From contig NZ_QZEZ01000011.1 of assembly GCF_003594885.1 (NCBI RefSeq), positions 1-64,000 on the forward strand: a stretch of 64,000 bases of DNA, in the 5' to 3' direction. Positions 54,755 to 63,502 of this stretch are shown here, piece after piece. A program made the position numbers and the translations under genes. The notes beneath the pieces were generated by a model. That model had not been told where the DNA came from. It made no database searches and saw nothing but the letters and a program-made list of their open reading frames with translations. Each line of letters begins with the position of its first letter. Position 1 is the stretch's first letter. This DNA comes from Vallicoccus soli. GTDB taxonomy: Bacteria > Actinomycetota > Actinomycetes > Motilibacterales > Motilibacteraceae.

Positions 54755-55255
54755 TCAGCCCTGCCCGCCCGGGACCACGTCCCAGGTGGCGAGCAGCTCG
54801 TCGCTGCGCCCGGCGTCGCGCCCGCCGCGCAGCCGGGTGACCTCCTGGCGGAGCCACAGGCGGACGTACTGCGGCTCGTCGGGGTGCAGCCGGCGCTGCG
54901 CGACGGCGAGGGCGCCGAGCTTCGACGGGTCCGCGACGATCGACGGCAGCTGGCCCTCGACCTCGGCCCGCCCGACGCCGACGCCGCGCGGCGACAGCGG
55001 CACGCGCACGACGTCGCCCTCGGTGGTCAGCGCGTCGACGTACGTCGAGCGGATCTCCCCGTCCAGGTCGACGCCGAAGGCGAACTGCGACATGGGCGCG
55101 AACGGCCAGAGGTCGTCGGTGCCGCGGGCGGTCCCGTAGGTGACGAGGAGCGTCCCGGCGAGCAGCACGGCACCCCGCCAGGCCAGCCCGGCGCGGGACA
55201 GCCGTACGACGCCGCCGACCGGCGCGGTCGCGCCCGCCCCGCGGCCGGCGCTCAC
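54755..55255 (-). CDS. Small membrane-anchored partner of HTTM, copy 2
   Basis: 166-aa protein. A single N-terminal helix (AVLLAGTLLVTYGTA, about 32-46) anchors it; the rest is predicted outside. The mature part has DDLWPFAPMSQFAFGV, a beta segment (IRSTYVDALTTEGDVVRV), and VGRAEVEGQLPSIVADPSKL, aligning with the copy-1 partner at 56,160. No database family is recognised. The stop-start GTGA overlap with the upstream HTTM gene places it inside one operon. Confidence 0.8.
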   Translation of the reverse strand: MSAGRGAGATAPVGGVVRLSRAGLAWRGAVLLAGTLLVTYGTARGTDDLWPFAPMSQFAFGVDLDGEIRSTYVDALTTEGDVVRVPLSPRGVGVGRAEVEGQLPSIVADPSKLGALAVAQRRLHPDEPQYVRLWLRQEVTRLRGGRDAGRSDELLATWDVVPGGQG

Positions 55256-56163
55256 GGCACCGCCACCGGGCGACGGTCCGGGCGGCCGCCGAGGCGGGCC
55301 GGCAGCCAGCGGGCCAGCGGCGACGGCTCCGGCGGCGGCGGGGTGACCCCGACCAGCCGCTCCAGCGGCAGGAACGCCAGCAGGGTCAGCAGGTGCGGCC
55401 AGAAGGCGATGGTGATGCTGACGTAGGTCACGAGGTGGAACACGAAGAACCCCGCGACGACCCGGCGGCGCCAGCGCTCGGAGAGGGCGAAGAGGCCGGG
55501 GGCGAGCAGCTCCATCGCCATGATCCCCCACTGGCTGGCCTGGATCAGCGACGGTGCGCGGCGCAGCAGCTCGTCCGCGACCCACGTGCCCCTGCGGATC
55601 ACCGCGCGGGCGACCGTGCCGCTCGTGACCCAGCCGAGCCCGCCGAAGCGCAGCTTGGCGAACGCCGCGTAGAAGTAGGTGGCGACGGCGCCGAGCTGGG
55701 CCATCCGCAGGGTCCAGCCCGCGGCCTCGCTGCGGGTGGCGGACCGGAGCCGGACCGCGCCGAGGGTCGGCACCACCGCGAGCGCCAGCAGGTAGCCGAA
55801 GCGGTCGTGGTCGACCTTGCCGTAGGAGAAGGCGATGACCTGGTACTCGAGGTAGAGGGCGAACACCGTCCAGCCCAGGACGCGGCTGTAGCGCCCGCGC
55901 ACGCACAGGACGACGAGCGCGCAGGCCAGCAGGACGACGCCCCACTTGCACAGCTGCACGAGCTCCACCGTGGGCGTGGGCAGCGGCAGGACCCGGCCGA
56001 CGAGCAGCGGCTGGTAGAACGCCGGGTCGGCGTGCCCGTGGTACTCCCCGGACGTGTGCAGCACGAGCACGTCGAGCGGGACGAAGAGGTAGACGAGGAC
56101 GCGGAAGACCGCCGCCCGCGCCTCGGGCACCGGGGCGTGCAGCCAGCGCACGAGCCCGCTCAC
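55252..56163 (-). CDS. HTTM membrane protein, copy 1 (vitamin-K-carboxylase-like)
   Basis: 303-aa polytopic membrane protein, paralogue of the gene at 53,845. It shares FYQPLLVGRVLPLPTPT, SYGKVDHDRFGYLLAL, ATRSEAAGW, VATYFYAAFAKLRFGGLGW with VIRRGTWVADELL, ELLAPGLFAL, FFVFHLVTYVSITIAFWPHL and LLAFLPLERLVG. The motif SYGKxDHDxF with its Lys and acidic residues is a plausible active-site loop, but carboxylase activity is not demonstrated. GTG 56163 overlaps the stop of the copy-1 partner (GTGA), and its own stop overlaps the copy-2 partner start. Confidence 0.86.
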   Translation of the reverse strand: MSGLVRWLHAPVPEARAAVFRVLVYLFVPLDVLVLHTSGEYHGHADPAFYQPLLVGRVLPLPTPTVELVQLCKWGVVLLACALVVLCVRGRYSRVLGWTVFALYLEYQVIAFSYGKVDHDRFGYLLALAVVPTLGAVRLRSATRSEAAGWTLRMAQLGAVATYFYAAFAKLRFGGLGWVTSGTVARAVIRRGTWVADELLRRAPSLIQASQWGIMAMELLAPGLFALSERWRRRVVAGFFVFHLVTYVSITIAFWPHLLTLLAFLPLERLVGVTPPPPEPSPLARWLPARLGGRPDRRPVAVP

Positions 56164-56684
56164 CGCGACCACTCCGCGAGCACCTGGCGGCGCTCCTCGC
56201 CGGTCGGCACGGTGTCGACGACGACCGTGCTGACGCGCAGCAGGCGCATGCCGGTCCACGGCTCGGCGCCCGGCTGCAGCCGGTCGCGGGCCTCGGCCAG
56301 CTTCCCGAGCAGCGCCGGGTCGGCCTGGATCCGGTCGAGCTGGCCCTCCACCTCGGCGCGGTTCATCCCGACCGTCCAGGGGTTGAGGTGCGCCGGCTCC
56401 CACGTCCCGCCGTCGGTCCTCGCCTCGATCGCCGCGACGCTGATGGCGCCGGTCGTGTTCGAGCTCGTGGAGTACATGCGGAAGGGGCCGAAGGGGAACG
56501 CGTCGTCGTCGCCCCAGAACGTCCCGGCGGTGAGCAGGACGGCGACGACGAGGGTCACCAGGGCGCGCGCCGCGCGCCCCCCGTCGCCCAGCCGGCGGAC
56601 CGGGTCCGCCGCGGGGCCGCCGCCGGCGACCGCCCCCGCCGGTCCCGCGCCGCTCTGCGTGCCTGCCCGTGCGTCCCCGCTCAC
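56160..56684 (-). CDS. Small membrane-anchored partner of HTTM, copy 1
   Basis: 174-aa protein with a Gly/Ala-rich cytosolic start, one membrane helix (ARALVTLVVAVLLTAGTFWG, about 39-58) and an extracytoplasmic domain: DDAFPFGPFRMYSTSSN, ISVAAIEARTDGGTWEPAHL, VGMNRAEVEGQLDRIQADPA, LLGKLAEARDRLQPGAEPW. It is the first gene of the operon. The GTG at 56684 is leaderless by position: TACCCT 56696-56691 with a 6-base spacer. Together with copy 2 it defines an uncharacterised partner family. Confidence 0.82.
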   Translation of the reverse strand: MSGDARAGTQSGAGPAGAVAGGGPAADPVRRLGDGGRAARALVTLVVAVLLTAGTFWGDDDAFPFGPFRMYSTSSNTTGAISVAAIEARTDGGTWEPAHLNPWTVGMNRAEVEGQLDRIQADPALLGKLAEARDRLQPGAEPWTGMRLLRVSTVVVDTVPTGEERRQVLAEWSR

Positions 56685-56809
56685 CGCCGCAGGGTAACCG
56701 CGGTGCGGGGCCGGCCGGGCGCTGCGCGGCGCGACGTGGCACGGTCGTGACCTGGCCCCGCACCGGCGGGGCGGCGAGGCGCCCGGGGGGCGCGGGGAGG
56801 AGCGGCGGG

Positions 56810-58324
56810 GTGGGGCGGCGCAGCAGGGCCACGGGGCTGCCCGTGGCGGGCGGCCTCGCCGTCCTCGCCGCGTCGGCGGCGGTCGCCACCGCGGCCGCCC
56901 CGGCCCGCACGCCGCCCTCGCCGCCCTCCCCGCCGCTCGTCGTCGCCGGGCTGGCCGGCGGGCCCGGCCTGGGCGTCGCCGCGCTGTCCCCGGCCCAGGC
57001 CGCCGCCGCCGGGCGCTACGTCCCCGGCTCGAGCGTGCTGCGCCGCCCCGACGGGCGCTACGTCACCGGGCCCGGGGCGCGGCCCGGCCCGTACGACCTC
57101 CTCGCCTCCGCCGAGCGCTCGGCGGCCTCGGACCCGGGGCTGGTGCGGGCGGCCGTCGTGGCGGACCGGGCCTGGCTGGCCTCGGGCCGGGTGCCCGGGC
57201 GGCCGGGGGAGGAGCGGCGCGCCGCCGAGCGGGCCCTGCTCGACCTGCGCCTGCTGCAGCGACCGGACGGCGCCGTCGTCGCGGGCCAGCGGCGCCACTG
57301 GGACTACACCTGGCCGCGGGACGCGTCGTTCGCCGCGGTGGCCCTGGCGCGCACGGGGCACCCGGAGGACGCGCTGCGCAGCCTCGACTGGCTCGCCGCG
57401 GTGCAGGAGCCGGACGGCACCTGGGCCGCCCGCTACCGCCCGGAGGACGGGCAGCCGGTGCCGGACGGGCGCCCGTACCAGCTCGACGCGAACGGGTGGT
57501 TCCCCTGGGCCGTCTGGTCGTGGGCGGACAGCCTCGGCGGGGCCGACGACCTCGACGCCGACGGGCGCGCCGCGCTGCTGCGCCTGTGGCCGGCGGTGAC
57601 GGCCGCGGCCGACGCGGCGGCCGGGTCGCTCGACGAGCGCGGGCTGCCCCGCGCGACCCGGGACTGGTGGGAGCTGCCGGTGGACGACGTGACGGTGTCG
57701 ACGTCGGGCGCCCTGCGGTCCGGCCTGCGCGCGGCGGCGGCGCTGGCGGACGGGCTGGGCCGGCCCGACGAGGCGCAGCGCTGGGCCGCGGCCGCGGTGC
57801 GGCTCGACGCGGGCGTGCGCGAGCGGTTCGGCGGGACCGGCTACCGGCGCACGCCCGACGCGGGCAGCGGCGCCGACGCGGGCATGGCCGTGCTCGCGCC
57901 CCCCTTCGCGCCGCCGGACCCGGGCGTGGCGGCCGCGCTGGACGACACCGAGCGCCGCCTGGCCGCGCCCGGCGGGGGGCTGCTCCCGGGGGAGGCGTTC
58001 TCCGGGCCGCGGCTGTCCTGGGTGCCGGCCGCGGGGCAGGTGATGCTCGCCCGCGCGGCGTCCGGGGACGCGCGGGGCGCGCAGCGCTGGGTCGACTGGC
58101 TGCTGGCCGCGCGCACCGTGCTCGGGGCCCTGCCGGAGAAGGTCGACGCCGCGGGCCGCCCCGCGGAGGTCGCGCCGCTGGCCTGGGCGGACGCGCTCTA
58201 CCTGCTCACGCTCGTCGCCCGGGACGAGGGCGTGCCCGCGCCCCCCGTGCCGCGGGGGCCGGCGCCCTCAGCGCAGGCGGCGGAGCAGGTCGGCGGCGAC
58301 GGGGCCGGCGTCGCGGCCCCCTGA
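56810..58324 (+). CDS. Secreted GH15-like glycoside hydrolase
   Basis: 504-aa exported (alpha/alpha)6-barrel protein. The signal peptide is GLPVAGGLAVLAASAAVATA. The barrel shows HWDYTWPRDASFAAVALART, LDWLAAVQEPDGTWAARY, YQLDANGWFPWAVWSWAD, RDWWELPVDDVTVSTSGALR and a C-terminal WADALYLLTLVARDEG, as in glucoamylase and glucodextranase-type enzymes. Likely substrates are alpha-glucans or alpha-glucosides, fitting the carbohydrate transporter downstream. GTG 56810 is chosen because the GGGGAGGAG site precedes it; a longer frame adds an Arg/Gly-rich stretch before the signal. The 3' end overlaps the convergent penicillin-binding protein gene by 57 bases. Confidence 0.82.
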   Translation: MGRRSRATGLPVAGGLAVLAASAAVATAAAPARTPPSPPSPPLVVAGLAGGPGLGVAALSPAQAAAAGRYVPGSSVLRRPDGRYVTGPGARPGPYDLLASAERSAASDPGLVRAAVVADRAWLASGRVPGRPGEERRAAERALLDLRLLQRPDGAVVAGQRRHWDYTWPRDASFAAVALARTGHPEDALRSLDWLAAVQEPDGTWAARYRPEDGQPVPDGRPYQLDANGWFPWAVWSWADSLGGADDLDADGRAALLRLWPAVTAAADAAAGSLDERGLPRATRDWWELPVDDVTVSTSGALRSGLRAAAALADGLGRPDEAQRWAAAAVRLDAGVRERFGGTGYRRTPDAGSGADAGMAVLAPPFAPPDPGVAAALDDTERRLAAPGGGLLPGEAFSGPRLSWVPAAGQVMLARAASGDARGAQRWVDWLLAARTVLGALPEKVDAAGRPAEVAPLAWADALYLLTLVARDEGVPAPPVPRGPAPSAQAAEQVGGDGAGVAAP

Positions 58325-60247
58325 GCCGCCGTCCTCGAGGACCACCGCCACCGCGAGGTCGCCCTGCGCCGCGACGATCCACGCGTGCGTGCGCGGCGGG
58401 ACCTCGGTGCCGTACTCGGCCGTGCCGGTCTTGGCGATCGCCGGCGGCCCCGGCAGGTCCGCGAGCGCGCCGCCGCTGCCGCCGGTGACGACGCCGCGCA
58501 TGAGCCCGCGCAGCGTCCGCGCGAGCCCGGGGTCGAGGGGGCGCGGCGGCACGGCGGCGGGGGCGGCGTCGCCGGTCACGAGCGACGGGCGGCGGTACGT
58601 GCCGTCGGCGACCGTCGCGGCCACGGAGGCCATGGCGAGCGGGCTCGCCAGCACCGTGCCCTGCCCGATGGAGGCCGCGGCCCGCCCGAGCGGCTCCGGC
58701 TGCGCCGGCACCGAGCCGGCGTACGCGCCCAGGCCGAGGCCCGACGCGACGCCCGCCGGCCCCTCGACCCCGAGGCCGTACAGCGCGGCGGCCCCGGGCA
58801 GGGCGCCCGCGGGCAGGTCCTCGGCCAGCCCGACGAAGGCGGTGTTGCAGGACTCCGCGAAGTCCGTGCGGAACGGGACGTCGCCCAGGGCGAAGCCGTC
58901 GACGTTGGTGAACGCCTTGCCCTCGACGACCGCCTCGCCCGGGCAGGCGACGACGTCGTCGGGGTCGAGCCCGCGCTGCAGCAGGGCCGTCGTCGTGACC
59001 ACCTTGAACGTCGAGCCCGGGGGGTACTGCCCGGCCAGCGCGCGGTCCGGCCCGTCGGCCGGGCCGCTGGCGGCGGCGAGCACCGCGCCGGTGCTGGGGC
59101 GCACGACGACGACCCCGCCGGCCCGGCCCCCCAGGGCGGCCTCCGCGGCGGCCTGCACGTCGAGGTCGAGGGTGGTGCCCAGCGGCCGCCCCGGCTCGGC
59201 CCGGAAGCGGTGCAGCACGCGCACGGGCTCGCCGTCCTCGCGCGCGACGAGGCGCACGGACCCGCCGGGGCGCCCGGCCAGGCGCTCCTGGTACGCCCGC
59301 TGGAGCCCCGTCGTGCCGACGTCGTCCACCTCGCTGGCGTACGGCCCCGCCTCGGCGAGCGTCTCGGCGGTCGCCGGGCGGACCGTGCCGAGCACGCCGC
59401 GCCCGAAGTCGGGCGTCGGGGCGAGCGTGCGCTCCCCTGGCGAGGCGATGGTGCCGGGGACGTCGCGCACCTGCTGCTCGACCTCGCGGTACGCCTCCTC
59501 GCGCAGCGTGATCACCGGCACGACCTGCAGCGGGTCGGCCTCGGCCAGGCGCTCCTCGAGCGCGTCGGCGTCGACCTCCAGCACCTCCGAGGCCAGGCGG
59601 CGCAGCGCCGCGCGGTCGCTCGCCCGCTGCGGCTGCACGCCGACCTCGACGACCGGGCGCACCTGCATGAGCGGGCGCCCGCGCGCGTCGAGCACGGGGG
59701 CCCGGGCGGGCAGCTCGCGGAGCCGGGCGAGCCGGGTGCCCTCGGTGAGCGCGGGGTGCACGGTGCGCGGGTCGGCGTGGACGGTCCACCCGTCGCCCTC
59801 GGGCCGGACGAGCACGGTGCCGTCGTAGGTCCAGGTGCCGAGCGAGCGCAGCTCGAGCGCGGCGCGGAACGGCACCGCGCGCAGGCCCTCCGGGTCCGGC
59901 GCCGGGGTGCCGGGCGGCGTCGCCCCGGCGGCGTCGCCCTGCGCGCGGGCGGCCGGCGTCGCGGGCGGGGCGCCCGTGCTGGCCCCCGTCACCTCGGCCT
60001 CGAGGCCGTCGACGCGCAGCGTGCCCGCGACCTCCTCGAGCAGCGCCCCCGCGGCCGCCGGGTCGTCGGTGAGGGCCGCGGCCGCGGCGGGGTCGTCCGG
60101 GCTGCCCGTCCAGGCCTCGAGGTACGCGGTCGCCGCGGCCAGCGCGCCGTCCTCGGACGGCTCCGGGCTCGCGCCGTCGTCGCCGGTGCACCCGGCCAGG
60201 AGCAGGAGCGCGAGCCCGGCGGCGAGCACGGAGGGTGAGGACCGCAT
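58268..60247 (-). CDS. Penicillin-binding lipoprotein with NTF2-like N-terminal domain
   Basis: 659-aa class B-type transpeptidase. A lipobox signal (LALLLLAGC, Cys20) is followed by an NTF2-like MecA_N domain (about 35-170), a dimerisation domain (about 175-330) and the transpeptidase with SxxK Ser412 in PPGSTFKVV, SxN in ESCNTAFVGL and KTGTAEYGT. It should crosslink peptidoglycan outside the membrane; MecA-type relatives can be beta-lactam insensitive, but that cannot be read here. Instead of the usual membrane helix it is lipid-anchored. The ATG at 60247 is leaderless by position: TAGGGT 60260-60255, 7-base spacer, with the hexamer inside the end of the LacI gene. Confidence 0.92.
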   Translation of the reverse strand: MRSSPSVLAAGLALLLLAGCTGDDGASPEPSEDGALAAATAYLEAWTGSPDDPAAAAALTDDPAAAGALLEEVAGTLRVDGLEAEVTGASTGAPPATPAARAQGDAAGATPPGTPAPDPEGLRAVPFRAALELRSLGTWTYDGTVLVRPEGDGWTVHADPRTVHPALTEGTRLARLRELPARAPVLDARGRPLMQVRPVVEVGVQPQRASDRAALRRLASEVLEVDADALEERLAEADPLQVVPVITLREEAYREVEQQVRDVPGTIASPGERTLAPTPDFGRGVLGTVRPATAETLAEAGPYASEVDDVGTTGLQRAYQERLAGRPGGSVRLVAREDGEPVRVLHRFRAEPGRPLGTTLDLDVQAAAEAALGGRAGGVVVVRPSTGAVLAAASGPADGPDRALAGQYPPGSTFKVVTTTALLQRGLDPDDVVACPGEAVVEGKAFTNVDGFALGDVPFRTDFAESCNTAFVGLAEDLPAGALPGAAALYGLGVEGPAGVASGLGLGAYAGSVPAQPEPLGRAAASIGQGTVLASPLAMASVAATVADGTYRRPSLVTGDAAPAAVPPRPLDPGLARTLRGLMRGVVTGGSGGALADLPGPPAIAKTGTAEYGTEVPPRTHAWIVAAQGDLAVAVVLEDGGSGGRDAGPVAADLLRRLR

Positions 60248-60257
60248 GCGACGGACC

Positions 60258-61373
60258 CTAGTCCCGCCTCCCCGACGGGCCGGTGCGGGCGGCGAGCACC
60301 GGGCGTGCCGCGCCGGCCCGCCGGGCGCGCTCGGCGGCGGTGCGCGACGCGGGGGCGGGCGACCCTGCAGCGGCCCCCGGCGGGGGCGGGCCGCTCGTTC
60401 CGCGGACCACGAGGCGGGTGGGCAGCACGACGTCGGCCGGGGGGACGTCCTCGCCGTGCAGCAGGTCCAGGGCCACCTCGGCGGCGACCCGGCCCTGGCC
60501 CGCGGCCGGCTGCGCCACCGTGGTGAGGTCGAACAGCACCGCCATCGGGTGGTCGTCCACGCCCACCACGGAGACCTGCTCCGGGACGGCGCGGCCCGAG
60601 CAGCGCAGCCCGTGCAGCACGCCCATGGCCATCTCGTCGGAGGCCGCGAACACCGCCGTCGCGCCCTGGTCGGCCACGACCCGGGCGGCGGCGGCGATGC
60701 CGCTGTCGACCGTGTAGTCGCCGGTCAGCTCGAGCGCCTCGGAGCGCTCGAGCCCGGCCTCCTCCAGCGCCCAGCGGTAGCCGGCCAGGCGGTCGCGCGG
60801 CGTGGTGTGCAGGCCCTCCTCGCCGCGCTCGACGCCGACGAAGGCGATCCGCCGGTGCCCGAGCCCGACGAGGTGGCGCACCGCCGTGACCGCGGCGCCG
60901 TGGTCGTCGATGCGCACCCCGGGGAACTCGCTCTGCCCGCCGACGACGACCACCGGCTTGCCGAGCCGGCGCAGGGCCGCCTCCTCCTGCGGGGACAGGG
61001 CGATGCTCAGGACGAGCACGGCGTCCACCCGCTTGCTCAGCAGGTGCCCGAACACCCGGCCCCAGGCGTCGCGCCGCCCCTCGAGGTCCCACAGCAGCAG
61101 GTCGTACCCGGCCTCGGCGAACACCGGCTGCATGCCCTGCACCACCGAGCCGAAGAACCAGCGCGACACGTGCGGGACGACGACGCCGACGGTGCGGGTG
61201 ACGCCGCTGGCCAGGCTCGCCGCGCTGGGGCTGGCGACGTAGTCCAGGCTCGCCGCGACCTCCTGCACGCGCCGGCGGGTCTCCTCGGAGACCCGGGGCA
61301 GCCCGCGCAGCGCGCGCGAGACGGTGGCGACGGACACCCCGGCCTGCTGGGCCACGTCGCGGATGCTCGTCAC
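60258..61373 (-). CDS. LacI-family regulator of the sugar ABC transporter
   Basis: 371-aa repressor. The HTH is SIRDVAQQAGVSVATVSRAL at the N-terminus, the hinge is VQEVAASLDYVASPSAASLA, and the effector domain includes VGVVVPHVSRWFFGSVVQG, FAASDEMAMGVL and VVGVDDHPMAVLFDLTTVAQ. The C-terminal 50 residues are an Ala/Arg/Pro tail. It follows the two permease genes on the same strand after 139 bases, so it most likely controls that transporter; its operators would be expected before the binding-protein gene, beyond the window. An alpha-glucoside effector is inferred from the transporter type. Confidence 0.9.
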   Translation of the reverse strand: MTSIRDVAQQAGVSVATVSRALRGLPRVSEETRRRVQEVAASLDYVASPSAASLASGVTRTVGVVVPHVSRWFFGSVVQGMQPVFAEAGYDLLLWDLEGRRDAWGRVFGHLLSKRVDAVLVLSIALSPQEEAALRRLGKPVVVVGGQSEFPGVRIDDHGAAVTAVRHLVGLGHRRIAFVGVERGEEGLHTTPRDRLAGYRWALEEAGLERSEALELTGDYTVDSGIAAAARVVADQGATAVFAASDEMAMGVLHGLRCSGRAVPEQVSVVGVDDHPMAVLFDLTTVAQPAAGQGRVAAEVALDLLHGEDVPPADVVLPTRLVVRGTSGPPPPGAAAGSPAPASRTAAERARRAGAARPVLAARTGPSGRRD

Positions 61374-61512
61374 GGGGTGCCTCGTCCGGGGTCGTCGGGG
61401 GTGGCGGTCGTCCTGCCGCGGGGTCGGGGTGCTGCCGGTCGGGCCGGGACCGGCCGGCGGCGCGTCCCCGGCGGCCGGCCCCCGCGGGGTGCAGGGGCCG
61501 GCCGGGCCGGGC

Positions 61513-62427
61513 TCAGCCCTTGACGCTGCCCGCGAGCAGGCCGCGGACGAAGTAGCGCTGCAGGGCCAGGAACACGACCACCGGGATGACGATCGAGATG
61601 AACGCGCCGGCCGACAGCAGGTACCAGTCGGTGCCGCGCGTGCCGCTGAGGTTGGCCAGGGCCACCGTCATCGGCGCGGTCTGCGGCGTGCCGCCGGCGA
61701 AGGTGAGCGCGACGAGCAGGTCGTTCCAGACCCAGAGGAACTGGAAGATGCCGAAGGCGGCCAGGGCGGGGGTCATGAGCGGCAGGACGACGCTGAAGAA
61801 GGTCTTGACGTGCCCCGCGCCGTCGACCCGCGCCGCCTCGATGAGCTCGGCGGGCACGTCGCGCATGAAGTTGTGCAGCAGGAACACCGCGAGCGGCAGG
61901 GCGAAGGTCGAGTGCGCCACCCAGATGCGCACGAACTCGCCGACGTCGCCCTGCACGAACAGGGTCAGCAGGGGGATGAGCGTGACCTGGATCGGCACGA
62001 TCTGCAGCGCGAACACCGCGATGAAGAGGAAGTCGCGCCCGGGGAAGTGGATCCAGGCGAACGCGTACGCCGCCAGCGCCGCCAGCACCATCGGGATGAC
62101 GACCGACGGCACCGTGATGACGAACGAGTTGACGAGGTAGTCCACGAGGCCGCCGCCGCCGGACTCGCGCCCGAGGGCCTCGCGGTAGTTGTCCAGCGTG
62201 AACGTCGGGTCGGACAGGGCGGTCCACCAGCCGGTGCGGCGGATGTCCGTCTCCTCGCGGAACGACGTGACGAGCAGCCCCAGCGTCGGCAGCGTCCAGA
62301 GGACGGCGATGACCACGGCCGCGAGCGAGGCCCACGGGGAGGTGAGGCGCTTCTTGCCGCGCGAGGCGGTGGTGCTGATCGTGCGGGCGACGCTCGGGAC
62401 GACGGCCGTGGGGGCGCTGGTGGTCAT
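61513..62427 (-). CDS. Carbohydrate ABC transporter permease (MalG/AglG type)
   Basis: 304-aa inner-membrane permease with six helices: AVVIAVLWTLPTLGLLVTSF first, then FVITVPSVVIPMVLAALAAY, FLFIAVFALQIVPIQVTLIP and others. The EAA loop is ELIEAARVDGAGHVKTFFSV, which contacts the ATPase. LFVQGDVGEFVRIWVAHSTF and WVWNDLLVALTFAGG are typical of alpha-glucoside transporters. ATG 62427 overlaps the stop of the upstream permease (ATGA). No ATPase gene is in the window, so a shared MsiK-like ATPase is possible. Confidence 0.92.
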   Translation of the reverse strand: MTTSAPTAVVPSVARTISTTASRGKKRLTSPWASLAAVVIAVLWTLPTLGLLVTSFREETDIRRTGWWTALSDPTFTLDNYREALGRESGGGGLVDYLVNSFVITVPSVVIPMVLAALAAYAFAWIHFPGRDFLFIAVFALQIVPIQVTLIPLLTLFVQGDVGEFVRIWVAHSTFALPLAVFLLHNFMRDVPAELIEAARVDGAGHVKTFFSVVLPLMTPALAAFGIFQFLWVWNDLLVALTFAGGTPQTAPMTVALANLSGTRGTDWYLLSAGAFISIVIPVVVFLALQRYFVRGLLAGSVKG

Positions 62428-63392
62428 CGTGCCTCCGAGGCGCGCAGCTGGCGGATGTTGTAGGCGACGATCGGGACGACGAGGGCGAAGAGGACGACCG
62501 CGAGCGCGGCGCCGATGCCGCCCTGGTCGGCCCGGAACGCCTGCGTGTAGAACTCGTTGGCCACGACGTTCGTGTCGAACTGCCCGCCGGTCATGGTGCG
62601 GACGATGTCGAAGACCTTCAGGGTCGCGATGCCGATCGTCGTGAGGACGACGACGAGGGCGGGGCGGATGCTCGGCACCGTGATGTGCCGGAAGAGCCCG
62701 ACGCCGGACACGCCGTCGAGGCGGGCCGCCTCGATGATGTCGTCGGGGATGGCCTTGATCGCGGCGGACAGCACCGTCATCGCGAAGCCGGCCTGCACCC
62801 AGATCATCACGGCGATGAGGAACAGGGTGTTCCAGGGCGCGTTCACCAGGAACTGCTGGGGGCTGAAGCCGAGCCACACGAGCACCTGGTTGAGCAGGCC
62901 GATCTGCTGGATGTTGCCCTGCTCGGGGCGGAACTCGTAGACGAACTTCCAGATGATCGAGGCGCCGACGAACGAGATCGCCATCGGCAGGAAGATGAGG
63001 GCCTTGGCGAAGGCCTCGACGCGCGCGCGGTCGATGAGCACGGCGTAGACGAGCCCGATGCCGGTGGCCACGAAGGGCGTCACGACGACCCAGAGCGCCG
63101 TGTTGCGCAGCACCGTGAGCTGGTCGCTGTTGGTGAAGATGAACTGGTAGTTGTCGAGGCCGACGAAGCCGCTGCCGTCGGCCTGCTGGAACGACTGCAG
63201 GATCGTGCGCAGGGCCGGGTAGACGAGCCCCACGGCCACGAGCAGCAGGGTGGGCCCGACGAAGCCGAGCGCGACGGCCCGGTCTCCGCGGCGGCCGGAG
63301 ATGCGGCCGATGAGGAACAGGACGAGGGCGATGAGGGCCAGGAAGACCACCACCGCCAGCGCCATCTGCCCGAACTTCTCGGCGGTGGTCAC
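62424..63392 (-). CDS. Carbohydrate ABC transporter permease (MalF/AglF type)
   Basis: 322-aa permease with about eight helices, the first two being LAVVVFLALIALVLFLIG and FVGPTLLLVAVGLVYPALRT. The EAA loop is DIIEAARLDGVSGVGLFRHI. RPEQGNIQQIGLLNQVLVWL and GGQFDTNVVANEFYTQAFRA are features of the alpha-glucoside (Agl) subgroup. The GTG at 63392 has a GGAGG site upstream (GAAGGAGGCACC). It is coupled to the MalG-type gene by an ATGA overlap and separated from the binding-protein gene by a hairpin. Confidence 0.92.
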   Translation of the reverse strand: MTTAEKFGQMALAVVVFLALIALVLFLIGRISGRRGDRAVALGFVGPTLLLVAVGLVYPALRTILQSFQQADGSGFVGLDNYQFIFTNSDQLTVLRNTALWVVVTPFVATGIGLVYAVLIDRARVEAFAKALIFLPMAISFVGASIIWKFVYEFRPEQGNIQQIGLLNQVLVWLGFSPQQFLVNAPWNTLFLIAVMIWVQAGFAMTVLSAAIKAIPDDIIEAARLDGVSGVGLFRHITVPSIRPALVVVLTTIGIATLKVFDIVRTMTGGQFDTNVVANEFYTQAFRADQGGIGAALAVVLFALVVPIVAYNIRQLRASEAR

Positions 63393-63454
63393 CGCGGTGC
63401 CTCCTTCGGACGGGGCGGGGACGAGGGGCGGGACGGGGGACGTGCGGGACGAGG

Positions 63455-63487
63455 GGCGGGCGCCCGCGCGGTGCGCGGGCGCCCGCC
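63455..63487 (-). terminator. Intercistronic hairpin after the binding-protein gene
   Basis: GGCGGGCGCCCGCGC (63455-63469) pairs over 15 bp with 63473-63487 around a GGT loop. It lies between the binding-protein stop (63503) and the permease start (63392), where such stems usually raise binding-protein mRNA over permease mRNA. Confidence 0.7.
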
Positions 63488-63502
63488 GACCTCAGCGGCG
63501 CG

